DNA of 64,000 bases from JAFDXJ01 sp038257845 (GTDB lineage Bacteria > Bacteroidota > Bacteroidia > Chitinophagales > Chitinophagaceae): positions 186,001-250,000 of the forward strand of contig JBBSQL010000001.1 in the NCBI GenBank assembly GCA_038257845.1, written 5' to 3'. How positions within the stretch are numbered: position 1 is the stretch's first letter; each line of letters begins with the position of its first letter. This document shows positions 27,863-35,280 of this stretch, piece after piece. The notes beneath the pieces were generated by a model, which worked only from the letters and a program-made list of their open reading frames with translations, made no database searches and was not told where the DNA came from. A program made the translations under genes and the position numbers.

Positions 27863-29047
27863 CTATTCAAATGCATTGATGCCGGTAACATCCATTCCGG
27901 TAATCAGCAAATGAATATCATGCGTGCCTTCATAGGTAAGCACACTCTCCATATTCATCATGTGGCGCATGATGCTGTATTCGCCGGTAATGCCCATGCC
28001 ACCAAGCATTTGCCGTGCTTCGCGCGCAATGTCTGCAGCTATTTCACAACTGTTTCTTTTCGCCATACTCACTTGTTGTGGCGTTGCTTTCCCTTCATTC
28101 ATTAATACACCCAGCCGCCAGGCCATTAATTGTGCTTTCGTGATTTCAGTGATCATTTCAGCCAACTTTTTTTGTTGCAACTGGAAGCCTGCAATTGGTT
28201 TTCCAAATTGCACTCTTTCTTTACTGTATTGCAAAGCCGTATCATAACAATCCATCGCTGCACCCAATGCCCCCCATGCAATTCCGTAGCGTGCTTTTGT
28301 AAGGCAACCCAATGGACCTTTCAAACCTTTGACGTTGGGAAAAATATTTTCTTTCGGCACTTTCACATCATGAAATACCAGTTCGCCCGTAGCGCTTGTA
28401 CGTAAGCTCCACTTGCTATGAGTTGTAGGAGTAGTAAAACCTTCCATGCCTCGTTCAACAACCAATCCTCTTACAATACCTTCTTCATCTTTCGCCCATA
28501 CAACTGCAACATCTGCAAATGGCGCATTGCTGATCCACATTTTTGCACCATTTAAAATAACATGATCACCTGCATCTTTTATATTCGTCACCATCCCTGC
28601 AGGATTACTGCCATGATCAGGTTCTGTTAAACCAAAACAGCCCAACCATTCACCACTGGCTAATTTTGGTAAATATTTTTTTCTTTGTTCTTCTGAGCCA
28701 TATTCATAAATGGGAAACATCACCAAAGAACCTTGCACACTTGCTGTAGAACGAATGCCGCTATCACCTCTTTCCAGTTCCTGCATCATCAGTCCATAAC
28801 TGATATAATCCAGTCCGCCGCCGCCATATTCAACTGGTATTGTAGGACCGAAAATTCCGAGATCACCCATTTGACGAACAATTTGTTGTGGAAATTCTGC
28901 CCTTTGTGCATATTCTTCTATGATGGGTGAAATTTCTTTTTTCACGTAATTGCGTACGGATTCCCGAATGAGCTTTTGCTCATCCGTTAATAATTCATCT
29001 GTCAAATAATAATCCGGGGATTGAAACTGGTCTGTCTTTACGGCCAT
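27863..29047 (-). CDS. Acyl-CoA dehydrogenase, glutaryl-CoA dehydrogenase-like
   Basis: A 394-residue FAD-dependent enzyme; the glutaryl-CoA dehydrogenase branch oxidises and decarboxylates glutaryl-CoA to crotonyl-CoA in lysine and tryptophan breakdown. It has the N-terminal helical domain, the FAD/substrate segment CFGLTEPDHGSNP (~137-149) and WISNAP (~173), the helix ARYGIAWGALGAAMDCYDTAL typical of this branch, QMLGGMGITGEYSIMRHM, and the catalytic Glu373 in YEGTHDIH. Assignment to the glutaryl branch rests on overall pattern; other short-chain substrates are possible. An exact -7 box lies 46 bases upstream. Probably first gene of an operon with aroK and DUF423. Confidence 0.92.
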   Translation of the reverse strand: MAVKTDQFQSPDYYLTDELLTDEQKLIRESVRNYVKKEISPIIEEYAQRAEFPQQIVRQMGDLGIFGPTIPVEYGGGGLDYISYGLMMQELERGDSGIRSTASVQGSLVMFPIYEYGSEEQRKKYLPKLASGEWLGCFGLTEPDHGSNPAGMVTNIKDAGDHVILNGAKMWISNAPFADVAVVWAKDEEGIVRGLVVERGMEGFTTPTTHSKWSLRTSATGELVFHDVKVPKENIFPNVKGLKGPLGCLTKARYGIAWGALGAAMDCYDTALQYSKERVQFGKPIAGFQLQQKKLAEMITEITKAQLMAWRLGVLMNEGKATPQQVSMAKRNSCEIAADIAREARQMLGGMGITGEYSIMRHMMNMESVLTYEGTHDIHLLITGMDVTGINAFE

Positions 29048-29093
29048 AAGAATTTTGTTATGAGGATTTTAAAATCTTTTTTGCTGAACGGTG

Positions 29094-29101
29094 CAAATTT
29101 A
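29094..29101 (-). promoter_or_regulatory. Predicted -7 promoter box for the acyl-CoA dehydrogenase operon
   Basis: Minus strand TAAATTTG, exact TAnnTTTG match, 46 bases before the ATG at 29047. The remaining ~190 bases to ychF contain AT-rich sequence and no other feature I can support. Confidence 0.5.
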
Positions 29102-29290
29102 AAGGGAACTGGCGTAGCTGCCATCTTTTAAGATTATTTTTTAAAAAATACAACAAACACTAATGATCTATATTTATATTAAGCCTGAATGCAGTGATAA
29201 GAATTGGTCGTTTGCTGGTTTGGGTGTAATCTTGCCGTTTTTTAAAAAAGATTAAATCTTTTATTTCTATAAAATTCAAATCAATTCACC

Positions 29291-30388
29291 ATGGCATTAC
29301 AAGCCGGTATCGTAGGATTGCCAAACGTCGGAAAATCCACACTTTTTAATGCATTAAGTAATGCAAAAGCACAGGCGGCAAATTTCCCTTTTTGCACCAT
29401 TGAGCCAAATATTGGTGTCATCACAGTACCTGATGAACGCCTGATTGTTTTGGAAAAATTAGTGGTACCACAAAAAGTTATACCAACTACTGTAGAAATT
29501 GTTGACATTGCCGGATTGGTAAAAGGTGCAAGTAAAGGGGAAGGTTTGGGCAACCAGTTTTTGGGAAATATCCGCGCAACGGATGCCATCATTCATGTGA
29601 TCCGTTGCTTTGATGATGACAATGTGATACACGTGGATGGTAGTATAAATCCTGTGCGTGATAAAGAAATTATTGATACGGAATTACAATTGAAAGACCT
29701 GGATACGATTGATAAAAGAATTAATAAAAATGAAAAGTTATCCCGTACTGATAAAGATGCGGCCAATAGTTTGCGGGTTTTAAAAGAACTGAAAAGTCTT
29801 TTGGAAAAAGGGCAAAATGCACGTGCATTTGAAGTGAATAAAATAGATCGGGAAAAATATATTGATGAACTTTTTTTATTGACAGCGAAGCCGGTAATTT
29901 ATGTATGTAACGTAGATGAAAAATCAGTTGTTACAGGGAATGCACACACGACTGCTTTGAAAAAATCAATTGAAAAAGAAAATGCAGAAATACTATTGAT
30001 CAGCGCTTCCATTGAAAGTGATATTGCACAAATGGAAAACTATGAAGACCGCCAATTATTTTTAGAAGATATGGGTTTGCATGAAAGTGGCGTGGCAAGG
30101 CTGATCAAATCAACTTACAAAATATTAAACCTGGCAACGTATTTCACCGCAGGTGTGCAGGAAGTGCGTGCATGGACCATTTCAAAAGGTATGCAGGCAC
30201 CACAGGCTGCGGGCGTGATTCATACAGATTTTGAAAAAGGGTTTATCCGTGCGGAAGTGATCAAGTATGATGACTTTGTAAAATATGGTTCTGAAGCAGC
30301 TTGCCGCGAAGTGGGAAAATTAGCCGTGCAGGGAAAAGATTATGTAGTGGAAGATGGAGATATTATGCATTTTCGTTTCAATGTATAA
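29291..30388 (+). CDS. ychF: Ribosome-binding ATPase YchF (Obg-like)
   Basis: A universally conserved P-loop ATPase that binds ribosomes and modulates stress responses. The 365-residue length is standard. It has G1 GLPNVGKST (~9-17), the family's G3 DIAGLVKGASKGEGLGNQFL (~66-85), an altered G4 (NVDE, ~204) that explains ATP rather than GTP preference in this family, a coiled-coil arm (~120-190), and the C-terminal TGS-like domain (TYFTAGVQEVRAW, then DFEKGFIRAEVI). Single gene on the plus strand, convergent with the arginine decarboxylase gene and separated by 9 bases. Cytosolic. Confidence 0.97.
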   Translation: MALQAGIVGLPNVGKSTLFNALSNAKAQAANFPFCTIEPNIGVITVPDERLIVLEKLVVPQKVIPTTVEIVDIAGLVKGASKGEGLGNQFLGNIRATDAIIHVIRCFDDDNVIHVDGSINPVRDKEIIDTELQLKDLDTIDKRINKNEKLSRTDKDAANSLRVLKELKSLLEKGQNARAFEVNKIDREKYIDELFLLTAKPVIYVCNVDEKSVVTGNAHTTALKKSIEKENAEILLISASIESDIAQMENYEDRQLFLEDMGLHESGVARLIKSTYKILNLATYFTAGVQEVRAWTISKGMQAPQAAGVIHTDFEKGFIRAEVIKYDDFVKYGSEAACREVGKLAVQGKDYVVEDGDIMHFRFNV

Positions 30389-30397
30389 AACACTGAA

Positions 30398-31825
30398 TTA
30401 TTTATACCCCAATATCTTCAACATGCTTTGAGCCGTTTGTTCCCTGGCGTTCAGCCAATCTTCCAGTTTACCATTTTTATCAAAATCAATGATCACATGT
30501 TTGGGTGAAGGCACCATGCAATGTTTGATACCACCATATCCGCTGATCTGGTCCTGGTAAGCGCCTGTATGGAAAAAACCAACATATAATTTTTCACTAT
30601 TGGGCGAGTCACCATCGTCATTCGCATGAGTAAGTTTGGGAAGAAAAACTTCATTGATATGTTCTTCCGAATCATAATAATCATGACTATCACAGGTGAT
30701 GCCACCGAGCACAACTTTTTGATATTCATTATCCCATTTATTAATGGGAAGCAATAAAAACTTTTCTCCAATTCCCCAAGTATCAGGAAGCGTTGTGATA
30801 AAAGAAGAGTCAATCATATACCATGTCTCGCGGTCATTCTGCACTTTCTGGCCCATGATGCTGTAAATATGCGCCATGCTTTCTCCTACTGTAAAACTTC
30901 CAAATTCTGTATAAATATTGGGCATTGGCACTTTTGCTTTTTTGCAAACTTTTTTAATGTTACCAACTATTTCATTGATCATAAACTGGTAATCATATTC
31001 AAAACCCAGTGAATGTTTTATAGGAAACCCACCGCCTATATTTATTGAATCCAATTCAGGGCAAATCTTTTTTAACTGGCAATATAAATTGATGATTTTA
31101 TTCAATTCGCTCCAGTAATAAATATCATCCTTGATGCCTTTATTTAAAAAAATATGCAGCATCTTCAATTGAAATTTATGTTCATAGCCTTCAATATTGT
31201 CCACGTAAAATTCCAGGATATCACGCGGGCGAATACCAAGTCTTGAAGTGTAAAAAGGAAATGAAGGTTCTTCTTCCGCGGCTACGCGAATACCAAGTTT
31301 GAATGGCTGGCGCACACTTCTTTTATAGGCATCCAATTCTTCTTTGTTGTCTAATATAGGGATCACATTTTTAAACCCTGTATTGATCAATCGTGCAATG
31401 CGTGATGTGTATGTTTTTTGTTTATAGCCATTGCAAATAATCGTTATGTCTTTAGTGATCTTTCTTTTCCTGTACAATGCATTGATGATCTCAATATCAT
31501 ACGCATAAGAAGTTTCCAGGTTTATTTCATGCTTCAACGCTTCTTCCACTACATAAGAAAAATGAGAACTTTTGGTGCAGTAGCAATAAATATATTTCCC
31601 TTCATACTTATGCTTTTTTATGGCATTATGAAACATCCGTTTCGCTTTATTGATCTGGCTTCCGATTTTTGGGAGATAACTTAATTTTAATGGCGTTCCA
31701 TATTTTTTAATAAGGTATTCAAGGTTTACACCATTGAATTCGAGATAGCCATTTTCACCAACATCAAAACCTTCCTGTGGAAAATGGAAGGTTTGTTTGA
31801 CCAGGTCGGTATAAGTATTATTCAT
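30398..31825 (-). CDS. speA: Arginine decarboxylase (PLP, alanine-racemase fold)
   Basis: Predicted to make agmatine from arginine as the first step of spermidine synthesis. I start it at 31825 (MNNTYTDLVKQTF), giving 475 residues; 22 more upstream codons are open but unlike the family. It has the PLP-lysine region KYIYCYCTKSSHF (~65-77), the substrate-binding GGGFPIKHS (~273-281), TEFGSFTVGE (~310), and a C-terminal motif CDSHDYYD (~395) with the cysteine that completes the active site in the dimer. This is the short Bacteroidota form, without the extra domains of E. coli SpeA. Diaminopimelate decarboxylase is the main alternative, but the C-terminal features favour arginine. Confidence 0.85.
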   Translation of the reverse strand: MNNTYTDLVKQTFHFPQEGFDVGENGYLEFNGVNLEYLIKKYGTPLKLSYLPKIGSQINKAKRMFHNAIKKHKYEGKYIYCYCTKSSHFSYVVEEALKHEINLETSYAYDIEIINALYRKRKITKDITIICNGYKQKTYTSRIARLINTGFKNVIPILDNKEELDAYKRSVRQPFKLGIRVAAEEEPSFPFYTSRLGIRPRDILEFYVDNIEGYEHKFQLKMLHIFLNKGIKDDIYYWSELNKIINLYCQLKKICPELDSINIGGGFPIKHSLGFEYDYQFMINEIVGNIKKVCKKAKVPMPNIYTEFGSFTVGESMAHIYSIMGQKVQNDRETWYMIDSSFITTLPDTWGIGEKFLLLPINKWDNEYQKVVLGGITCDSHDYYDSEEHINEVFLPKLTHANDDGDSPNSEKLYVGFFHTGAYQDQISGYGGIKHCMVPSPKHVIIDFDKNGKLEDWLNAREQTAQSMLKILGYK

Positions 31826-31900
31826 TCCGATAGGGCTTGCTTTAAAAGATGTCAATTTATTATTTTTTGCAAAAATAGTTTTTTGCAACAATCATTTCAT

Positions 31901-31929
31901 AAAAAAAACCGGGCGATATTTCCCGGTTT
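31901..31929 (-). terminator. Intrinsic terminator of the rpmI-rplT operon
   Basis: An 8-bp stem (AAACCGGG and complement, 31906-31913 with 31922-31929) and an 8-base loop, followed on the minus strand by eight T residues; 20 bases after the rplT stop. Confidence 0.88.
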
Positions 31930-31949
31930 AATAATTTATATGAAAAAAA

Positions 31950-32294
31950 TTATTTTACTGAATCCACCAGCGCTTTAAAAGCAACGGGTTCATTCATAGC
32001 AAGATCAGCCAATATTTTACGGTTGAGGTCATTGCCTGCTTTATGTAATTTATCCATAAACTGGCTATACGTAAGGCCTTCCTGCCTTACAGCCGCATTG
32101 ATACGCGCGATCCACAACTGGCGGTATTCGCGTTTCTTCAATTTCCTTCCTACATAACTATAGGTCTGACCTTTTTCAACAATATTTTTTGCTACTGTAT
32201 AAACGTTTTTGCGTTTACCATAATAGCCCTTGGCATTTTTGAGTACTTTTTTTCTCCTGGCTTTAGAAGCGACAGCATTTACTGAACGTGGCAT
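31950..32294 (-). CDS. rplT: 50S ribosomal protein L20
   Basis: A 114-residue, highly basic ribosomal protein needed for early 50S assembly, which binds 23S rRNA and in many bacteria represses its own operon. Family landmarks are MPRSVNAVASKARRKK at the start, AKGYYGKRKNVY (~22-33), RQLWIARINAAVRQEGLTYS (~58-77) and a C-terminus ending in a helix. Length matches the family (115-120). It is 55 bases downstream of rpmI and followed by a clear terminator, so the operon holds just these two genes. Confidence 0.98.
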   Translation of the reverse strand: MPRSVNAVASKARRKKVLKNAKGYYGKRKNVYTVAKNIVEKGQTYSYVGRKLKKREYRQLWIARINAAVRQEGLTYSQFMDKLHKAGNDLNRKILADLAMNEPVAFKALVDSVK

Positions 32295-32349
32295 GTTGTA
32301 TATTTTTTATTCCGTAAAACGGAACAGATGAATTAATTTTTGTTCAATT

Positions 32350-32547
32350 TTATTTTAATCTTAATAAACGCATAACAAAATCGCGGTTTGGTGCAGCGAC
32401 CAGGCCTTGTTTGTTTAAATTCCTTTTACGTTTTTTAGATTTTTTGGTGAGAATGTGTCGCTTAAAAGCTTTTTGATAAGCGATCTTTCCGGTACCTGTC
32501 ACTTTGAAGCGCTTCTTTGCGCTGGAGTTTGTTTTTACCTTCGGCAT
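32350..32547 (-). CDS. rpmI: 50S ribosomal protein L35
   Basis: A 65-residue basic ribosomal protein with the family pattern MPKVKTNSSAKKRFKVTGTGKI, AFKRHILTKKSKKRKR and a conserved C-terminal arginine-rich end. It heads the rpmI-rplT operon. In most bacteria infC (translation factor IF3) lies directly upstream in the same operon, but here the upstream neighbour is a divergent peptidase gene. A hairpin ends 8 bases before the ATG (see the leader entry). Confidence 0.97.
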   Translation of the reverse strand: MPKVKTNSSAKKRFKVTGTGKIAYQKAFKRHILTKKSKKRKRNLNKQGLVAAPNRDFVMRLLRLK

Positions 32548-32650
32548 TATTTTATAATCTTATAAAGATTACTCCCTGCTGGCGCTACCGTACAGACGGA
32601 AGACTTGTTGGGCCTTACGGGAAAATTTATTTTAAAGAGGCGCAAAAGTA
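32548..32650 (-). promoter_or_regulatory. rpmI-rplT promoter and structured 5' leader
   Basis: An exact -7 box, TACTTTTG on the minus strand (32643-32650), begins a leader of roughly 90 bases. A 7-bp hairpin (TAATCTT, 3-base loop, AAGATTA; 32555-32571) ends 8 bases before the rpmI ATG. Further upstream the leader is GC-richer than other gaps here and contains CCGT/ACGG and CCC/GGG segments able to pair. Ribosomal-protein autoregulation is the natural guess but is not shown. Confidence 0.45.
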
Positions 32651-32729
32651 CTGTAAAAAAATTATAGTACAAATAAAATATAAAACCTTAAAGAATACCG
32701 CAGGGCTTTTTGCTCAAAGCCATTTATCT

Positions 32730-32737
32730 TAAATTTG
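32730..32737 (+). promoter_or_regulatory. Predicted -7 promoter box for the M13 peptidase gene
   Basis: TAAATTTG, exact TAnnTTTG match, 18 bases before the ATG at 32756. It overlaps an in-frame ATG at 32735, arguing against that earlier start. Confidence 0.55.
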
Positions 32738-32755
32738 CAAAAAAAAATTGAAAGC

Positions 32756-34795
32756 ATGAAAAAATTAATTCATGCAGGAGCAATTCCATTGTTTCTCTTA
32801 ATGATTACGCTTCCTGCTATTGCCCAAAAAGATGGGTCAAAAATGAAATACATAGATCCGTCCAATATGGATTTAAGTGTAAAACCTGGTGATAATTTTT
32901 ATTTATATGCCAATGGCAACTGGCTGAAAGACAATCCTGTACCGCCATCTAAAACACGTTGGGGCAGCTTCGATGTGTTACGTCAAAGCAGCTTAGATAA
33001 ATTAAAATTACTGACGACCGAAGCGGCTGCCAATACTTCCAAAAATTCAATTTACCAGCGCGTGGGCGATTTTTATGCAAGCGCTATGGATACTATAACG
33101 ATTGATAAATTGGGTTACACACCAATTAAACCGGAACTGGACAGGCTTGCAGCACTTACCACAAAAGATGAAGTGCTGAAAGAAATTGCCGGGGAACGAA
33201 CACAAGGTATCGGCGGATTATTGTATGGCTTTAATGTTGGCCAGGATGACAAAGATGTAAATACATATATCCCCGGTTTTTCACAAGGAGGGACAACATT
33301 ACCGGATCGTGATTATTATTTAAAAACGGATGCCCGCAGTAAAATGATCCGGGATGCTTATGTAAAATACATCAGGGATATGTTTAAAATGGTTGGTGAT
33401 GATGAAGCCACTGCACAAAAAAAAGCAGAGGAAATTTTAAGTCTTGAAACCGGGCTTGCCACCGCACAGAAAAGCCGCGTGGAAATGCGCGATCCAATTA
33501 AAACGTACAACAAATATTCAATCGCTGATTTTACAAAACTCACACCGGGCTTCGACTGGAAGGAATTGATGTCTATTATGAAAGTAACTACTGCAGATAG
33601 TGTGCTGGTTAACAATCCGGCATTTTTTCAAACAGCAGCTTCCCTCTTTGCAGCAGTGCCTTTGGATACCTGGAAAGCTTATTTGCAATGGGCAGTTATT
33701 AAATCAAAAGTCGGATATTTAAGTTCAGATTTTGTAAACCGCAATTTTCAATTCAATAAAATTTTATCCGGGCAAAAAGAAATTACTCCACGCTGGCAGC
33801 GCATGAGCGGCCTTACAGATGGTTCATTGGGTGAATTATTAGGCCAGTTATATGTAGATAAATATTTTACGGATGCGGCTAAACAAAGGATGCTTGCATT
33901 GGTAAAAAATGTACAGCAAACTTTTTCAGAAAGAATTGAAAAGTTGGACTGGATGAGTGACGCAACCAAACAAAAAGCCGAAGAAAAATTACATGCCATT
34001 GTAAATAAAATTGGTTTCCCTGATAAATGGGAAACTTATCCCGGTGTTGTAATTACCAAAAATGATTTTCTGGGAAACATCCGGAGTGTACAACAATTTA
34101 GATATAATAAAATGGTGAATCACATGGGTATGCCCGTTGATAAAACAGAATGGGACATGACGCCTCCAACGATCAACGCATATTATAATCCTACTAATAA
34201 TGAGATTGCTTTTCCAGCAGGAATATTGCAATTTCCTTTCTTTGATTTTGGCGCTGATGACGCGGTGAATTATGGTGGTATTGCAGCAGTGATTGGTCAT
34301 GAATTGACACATGGCTTTGATGATGAAGGCCGTCAATACGGAGCAGATGGAAATTTGAAAGATTGGTGGACTGCCGATGATGCGAAAAAATTTACTGAAA
34401 GAGCCGACCTTGTTGTAAAACAATATAATGCATTTACTGTAAATGATAGTTTACATGTAAATGGTCAATTGACTTTGGGTGAAAACCTCGCCGATCTTGG
34501 AGGTTTGAATATTGCGTATGCAGCATTTAAGAAAACACCGGAAGGCCAGTCAGATAAAAAAATAGATGGCTTTACCCCTGATCAGCGATTTTTCCTGAGC
34601 TGGGCACAGGTTTGGCGGGCAAATATATTGCCTGAATCTTCCGCCATGTTGTTAATGACCGATCCGCATAGTCCGGGCATAGCCCGTTGTAATGGACCAG
34701 TATCTAATATTGATGCCTGGTATAAAGCATTTGATGTAAACCCGGAGATAAAATGTATAAACCGGAAAATGAAAGAATTAAAATTTGGTAAATAA
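32756..34795 (+). CDS. M13-family zinc metallopeptidase (neprilysin/PepO-like)
   Basis: A secreted zinc endopeptidase acting on small peptides. The start at 32756 gives 679 residues and begins with a signal peptide (MKKLIHAGAIP, cleaved near AIAQ). The M13 N-terminal domain (YANGNWLKDNPVPPSKTRWGSFD near the start) is followed by the catalytic domain with NAYYNPTNNEIAFPAG, the zinc motif HELTH (in VIGHELTHGFDDEGRQ), and the third-ligand Glu in GENLADLGGL. The C-terminus (CNGPVSNIDAWYKAFDV) is typical although the usual final CRVW-like end is replaced by a basic tail. Probably periplasmic. A bidirectional terminator follows directly. Confidence 0.94.
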   Translation: MKKLIHAGAIPLFLLMITLPAIAQKDGSKMKYIDPSNMDLSVKPGDNFYLYANGNWLKDNPVPPSKTRWGSFDVLRQSSLDKLKLLTTEAAANTSKNSIYQRVGDFYASAMDTITIDKLGYTPIKPELDRLAALTTKDEVLKEIAGERTQGIGGLLYGFNVGQDDKDVNTYIPGFSQGGTTLPDRDYYLKTDARSKMIRDAYVKYIRDMFKMVGDDEATAQKKAEEILSLETGLATAQKSRVEMRDPIKTYNKYSIADFTKLTPGFDWKELMSIMKVTTADSVLVNNPAFFQTAASLFAAVPLDTWKAYLQWAVIKSKVGYLSSDFVNRNFQFNKILSGQKEITPRWQRMSGLTDGSLGELLGQLYVDKYFTDAAKQRMLALVKNVQQTFSERIEKLDWMSDATKQKAEEKLHAIVNKIGFPDKWETYPGVVITKNDFLGNIRSVQQFRYNKMVNHMGMPVDKTEWDMTPPTINAYYNPTNNEIAFPAGILQFPFFDFGADDAVNYGGIAAVIGHELTHGFDDEGRQYGADGNLKDWWTADDAKKFTERADLVVKQYNAFTVNDSLHVNGQLTLGENLADLGGLNIAYAAFKKTPEGQSDKKIDGFTPDQRFFLSWAQVWRANILPESSAMLLMTDPHSPGIARCNGPVSNIDAWYKAFDVNPEIKCINRKMKELKFGK

Positions 34796-34800
34796 AACTT

Positions 34801-34846
34801 TTCCATAAAGAAAACCTCGCAGAACGCGAGGCTTTTTTTTATGGAA
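34801..34846. terminator. Bidirectional intrinsic terminator
   Basis: A CCTCGC/GCGAGG core with a 5-base loop, extended by A-rich and T-rich arms (TTCCATAAA to its complement) into a long nearly perfect stem with one mismatch. It lies 5 bases after the M13 peptidase stop and 14 bases from the stop of the converging gene, so it serves both. Confidence 0.88.
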
Positions 34847-34859
34847 ATAATATTTTCAA

Positions 34860-35201
34860 TTAATTCTCTTTTTTGGAATTGCGATCGTACTGGCAACATT
34901 TTTCCAGTTTGAAATAATCCGCATCAGCAGCCTTTATAGAAGGCGTATCATAACCGGCTGCTGCAATACTTTTTTGGATATTCAGGTTTGTGGTCTTTGT
35001 TTCGTCATAATTGACTACCAGTATCTTTGTGACCTTATTCCAGTCAGCAGTATTGGCACCGGCTTTGGTGGCTGCAGTTTCAATATTACTTTTACACATA
35101 CCACAATTACCAAAAATCATCAGTGTATCAGATTTTGATTGGGCAGATGCGATAAAACTGAATGCAAAAATCGCGATTGATGCGAATAGGAACTTTTTCA
35201 T
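34860..35201 (-). CDS. Exported heavy-metal-associated (HMA-like) protein
   Basis: A 113-residue protein with a signal peptide (cleaved near ASAQ, residue ~21) and an HMA-like fold with metal-site pattern GNCGMC (Cys33, Cys36) followed by KSNIETAATKAG, and the typical beta strand KILVVNYDETKT. A second cysteine pair lies at the C-terminus (EKCCQYD). It resembles soluble copper or mercury chaperones but is periplasmic. No metal-transport ATPase or regulator is adjacent, so the metal and partner are unknown. It shares a bidirectional terminator with the M13 peptidase gene and has its own -7 box. Confidence 0.85.
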   Translation of the reverse strand: MKKFLFASIAIFAFSFIASAQSKSDTLMIFGNCGMCKSNIETAATKAGANTADWNKVTKILVVNYDETKTTNLNIQKSIAAAGYDTPSIKAADADYFKLEKCCQYDRNSKKEN

Positions 35202-35226
35202 AAATAATTTTTTAAAATAATAAATC

Positions 35227-35234
35227 CAAAAATA
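35227..35234 (-). promoter_or_regulatory. Predicted -7 promoter box for the HMA-like gene
   Basis: Minus strand TATTTTTG, exact TAnnTTTG match, 25 bases before the ATG at 35201. Confidence 0.5.
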
Positions 35235-35280
35235 GCTGAATCGGCTTAAAATTGAGTGGAAAATTTGCTAAAGTTTCTAT

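Noticed and set aside
32517..32732. A possible 71-residue plus-strand protein between rpmI and the M13 peptidase gene.
   Set aside because: It lies over the 5' end and leader of rpmI on the opposite strand, runs into the peptidase promoter and has no protein-like features.
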